A stretch of 7,491 nt of DNA from assembly GCA_023251005.1 (NCBI GenBank), contig JAHEZR010000044.1, positions 1 to 7,491 of the forward strand. Reading direction: 5' to 3'. The stretch comes from Ignavibacteriota bacterium (GTDB lineage: Bacteria; Bacteroidota; UBA10030; JAHEZR01). Positions 5,722-7,491 of this stretch are shown in pieces (the first letter of the stretch is position 1; each line of letters starts with the position of its first letter). A model generated the notes under the pieces. The model searched no databases and was not told where the DNA came from. It saw only the letters and a list, made by a program, of their open reading frames with translations. Made by a program: the position numbers and the translations under genes.

Positions 5722-7491
5722 TTAGAGCATACCAATCCGCTTTCTGACGAACCACTCTACTCCAAACACGAGGATGATCAAAGCCAGGAAAGTGGGAAGG
5801 GTCCAGAGCTAGAATTCGCTTGCGTGAGTGATTTCTTTTGATGTGAGCTTCGTGTTACGCTGCAACTCATCAGCCAGCCCAGAAATATTCTCTGGATCAA
5901 AATATTTTCCGCCGGACCGATAGGCGATTTGCTGCAGGAGGGGTTTGTTCATTCGAGTCTCTTGAAATTCGATCTCTTGTGCTCCAACAGAGAATTTCCC
6001 TCTATCTTCACCGAGGCGCTCGGTACCGGAAACTGCTGTTCCGGAGAACTGAAATTCTCCTTCGCCAAGCCCGTCGAGTTTTCCTTCATAGCGGCCGTTC
6101 CCAATTGGCGTGAGAACTGTCTCAAACGTCTCATTCTGCTTCTTGACAGCGACCCTCACCTCGGCCACATCTATGGGCCGATATGTTTTATCGTAGGCTT
6201 GCGCCACAAACTCAACTGGTTCTCCTCCAGTAAAAACTTCTTTTGTCGCAGCGATCTTCACCTGTTTTGCGTCCTCACGTGTTGTGAGCCAGCGGATCGC
6301 ATTACTGATGAACGCTTGTAGAACATCGTTCGACGGATCCGTTGCTTGAGTGAGTAACTTCCACCTCCAAATTCCGTAGCCAAGCACCGCAATCGTCTTC
6401 ACTCCAACAACGTTCCGCGACAGAATCAGGGGTTCGTTCAATGTCGCTCCTTGAACCTTTGCAAGTCCCAGTACTTCGGCCTCGGGTTTTACCTGAAAGG
6501 CCGTCCCGGTTCTGTAAATCGGAGGGAGGCTCTCCCAAATATTTGAGGAGCCGCCCAGCTTCATCACTGGATGGGTTCGCTCATTTTCTGGAACTCGAAC
6601 AGAAACAGTGATCTCATCCGATCTCGCCGATCTTGAAGTAAACGGTAAAGCAGCGTCAAGTAAGCGCAACTTGTTAAAATCCACGCTCCTGCTCAAGAGA
6701 ATGAAGACCGACTTCCCGCGCTGTTGCAGTTCCGCCTGGAGTGTGCGTAGAACATCGTCACGCGAATTGGGCAGTGGAAATCCCACGAGAACGATACAGT
6801 CTGCATCGGCAATCATCGATGACGAAGTTTCTCCTTCGTAAAACTCCGCTGCATTTTTCTGGATGAGTGCTTTCACCTCAACATTCTTATCCTCACTCAA
6901 TGCGCGCCTTATAAAAGAGACGTCGGGGCTGGGGGCCCCCGCGATCAGAAGTACCTTGATCTTACTTTTCAACACTTTCACGAATACCGATTTGTTGTTG
7001 TTTGCAGCAGTCACCTCGCCTTCGATCTTCGAGACGCTTACTGTGTATCGTTTCGTCCCCTCTTCCTTCGGCTCGAAGAAAAACTTCACCGGATACTCCC
7101 ATGTGCCTTCTTTCAAAGTGAGGAATCGCTGCGCAATAGGTTTGCCGCCCTCCGATAGAGACACCTCGACACGGTCTCCATTAAACCCTGAGCTTTTCAC
7201 CATTACATCCATCGGGACACGACTCTCGGAGTACGCAATCTCATTCGTCGCTACCTTCGTGATGAGGACGTCCTTTTGTTCTGATGAGTCACCGATGCCC
7301 ACTGCGTAAATTGGAACGCCAAAGCGCTCGGCCTCACGAAGAGGATTCTCACCAAGATTATAGTTTCCGTCAGTCACCAGAATGGCTGTTTGTATGTTCT
7401 CTTCGACTGTTTTTTCGCTGAGTTTGTGCAGTGCTGTTGAAATATCCGTGCCGCCTCCATCAAAGCTCAGAGAGTCTGGTGAAGAAACCTC
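5722..7491 (-). pseudogene. VWA-domain membrane protein, 5'-partial, with an in-frame amber codon near the C-terminus
   Basis: The frame is open from the right window edge to TAG at 5809-5811 (560 residues visible) and continues in the same frame for 28 residues to TAA at 5722-5724. The first visible part is the second half of a VWA domain: GGTDIS at residues 13-18 and AILVTDGNYNLGENP starting at 36, which supply MIDAS Thr and Asp residues. A beta-sandwich region follows (about 92-174), then a Rossmann-like region resembling class I glutamine amidotransferases without an obvious catalytic Cys (about 178-403; VLLIAGAPSPDVSFIRRAL, CIVLVGFPLP), then an Ig-like region (about 408-503). Such large proteins normally end with a single transmembrane helix and a basic tail. 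That anchor is exactly what follows the TAG: LWTLP, a hydrophobic run, then EWFVRKRIGML. In relatives the codon at the stop is commonly Glu (E-LW), so one GAG-to-TAG change explains it. Without readthrough the product lacks its C-terminal anchor, but N-terminal helices outside the window may still hold it in the membrane. It could be functional, a young pseudogene, or a sequencing error. Confidence 0.8.
5809..5811 (-). other. In-frame amber codon separating the VWA protein from its membrane anchor
   Basis: The minus strand reads GCA AGC GAA TTC TAG CTC TGG. The sense frame continues through a hydrophobic helix and a conserved-looking basic tail to TAA at 5722-5724. There is no frame change, so a single substitution or base-calling error is enough to explain it. 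Confidence 0.8.

Noticed and set aside
5688..5735. Longer ACT protein starting from the TTG at 5733-5735
   Set aside because: It would overlap the end of the VWA reading frame and adds residues that do not belong to the ACT fold. The ATG at 5685-5687 has AAGGA upstream and fits the family start.
1484..5811. Reassignment of TAG as a sense codon in this organism
   Set aside because: Dipeptidase E ends at TAG with the length and C-terminus expected for its family, so TAG acts as a stop there. The amber codon in the VWA gene is better explained by mutation, error or local readthrough.
5863..7309. Plus-strand frames opposite the VWA gene
   Set aside because: They are low-complexity shadows of a strongly supported coding sequence on the other strand.
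5809..7377. Treating the GTG at 7375-7377 as the start of the VWA gene
   Set aside because: The frame is open to the window edge and the upstream codons encode DGGGTDISTAL and QTAIL, which belong to the same VWA domain. The true start is outside the window.

Overview
The window holds a run of bacterial genes that all lie on the minus strand, so they are transcribed from the right end of the window towards the left. By eye the base composition is near balanced. The gene set is chromosomal housekeeping and accessory metabolism, with no transposase, integrase, tRNA, rRNA or CRISPR array seen. The organism is probably a member of the Bacteroidota/Chlorobi/Ignavibacteria assemblage. That is suggested by the large von Willebrand A (VWA) protein with a C-terminal membrane anchor, the YceI, DUF1684 and pirin genes, and mostly weak Shine-Dalgarno sites. 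This placement is inference from gene flavour only.

In order of transcription (right to left) the layout is as follows. (1) 5722-7491: the 3' part of a VWA-domain protein whose start lies outside the window. Its reading frame is broken by an amber codon at 5809-5811, just before the usual C-terminal membrane anchor. (2) 5292-5687: a small ACT-domain protein. (3) 4592-5173: a secreted YceI-family protein. (4) 4192-4522: the wreck of a YdjM-type membrane metal-dependent hydrolase, consisting of an intact start and probably the original end with the middle missing. (5) 3146-4105: a DUF1684 protein with a lipoprotein-like signal. (6) 2355-3062: a pirin/YhhW-type cupin starting at TTG. (7) 1484-2230: dipeptidase E (peptidase S51) with the Ser-His-Glu triad visible. 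(8) 320-1414: adenosine deaminase of the type common in Streptomyces. (9) 69-224: a 51-residue stub matching the first part of a DNA methyltransferase. (10) 1-54: the first 18 codons of an unrecognised gene.

The intact genes do not form one obvious pathway. Dipeptidase E (Asp-X dipeptides) and adenosine deaminase (adenosine to inosine plus ammonia) are adjacent salvage enzymes and probably co-transcribed. YceI, the DUF1684 protein and the VWA protein act at or beyond the membrane. The gaps between genes are 34 to 124 bases, so several transcripts are possible. Only weak promoter candidates were seen, before the yceI gene and the DUF1684 gene.

The most notable aspect is gene decay. Within 7.5 kb there are three independent lesions: an in-frame amber codon in the VWA gene, an apparent internal deletion in the YdjM-like gene, and a truncated DNA methyltransferase stub. 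I found no convincing new multi-gene system. The amber codon with an intact downstream membrane anchor, and the two deletion scars, are the things worth testing.
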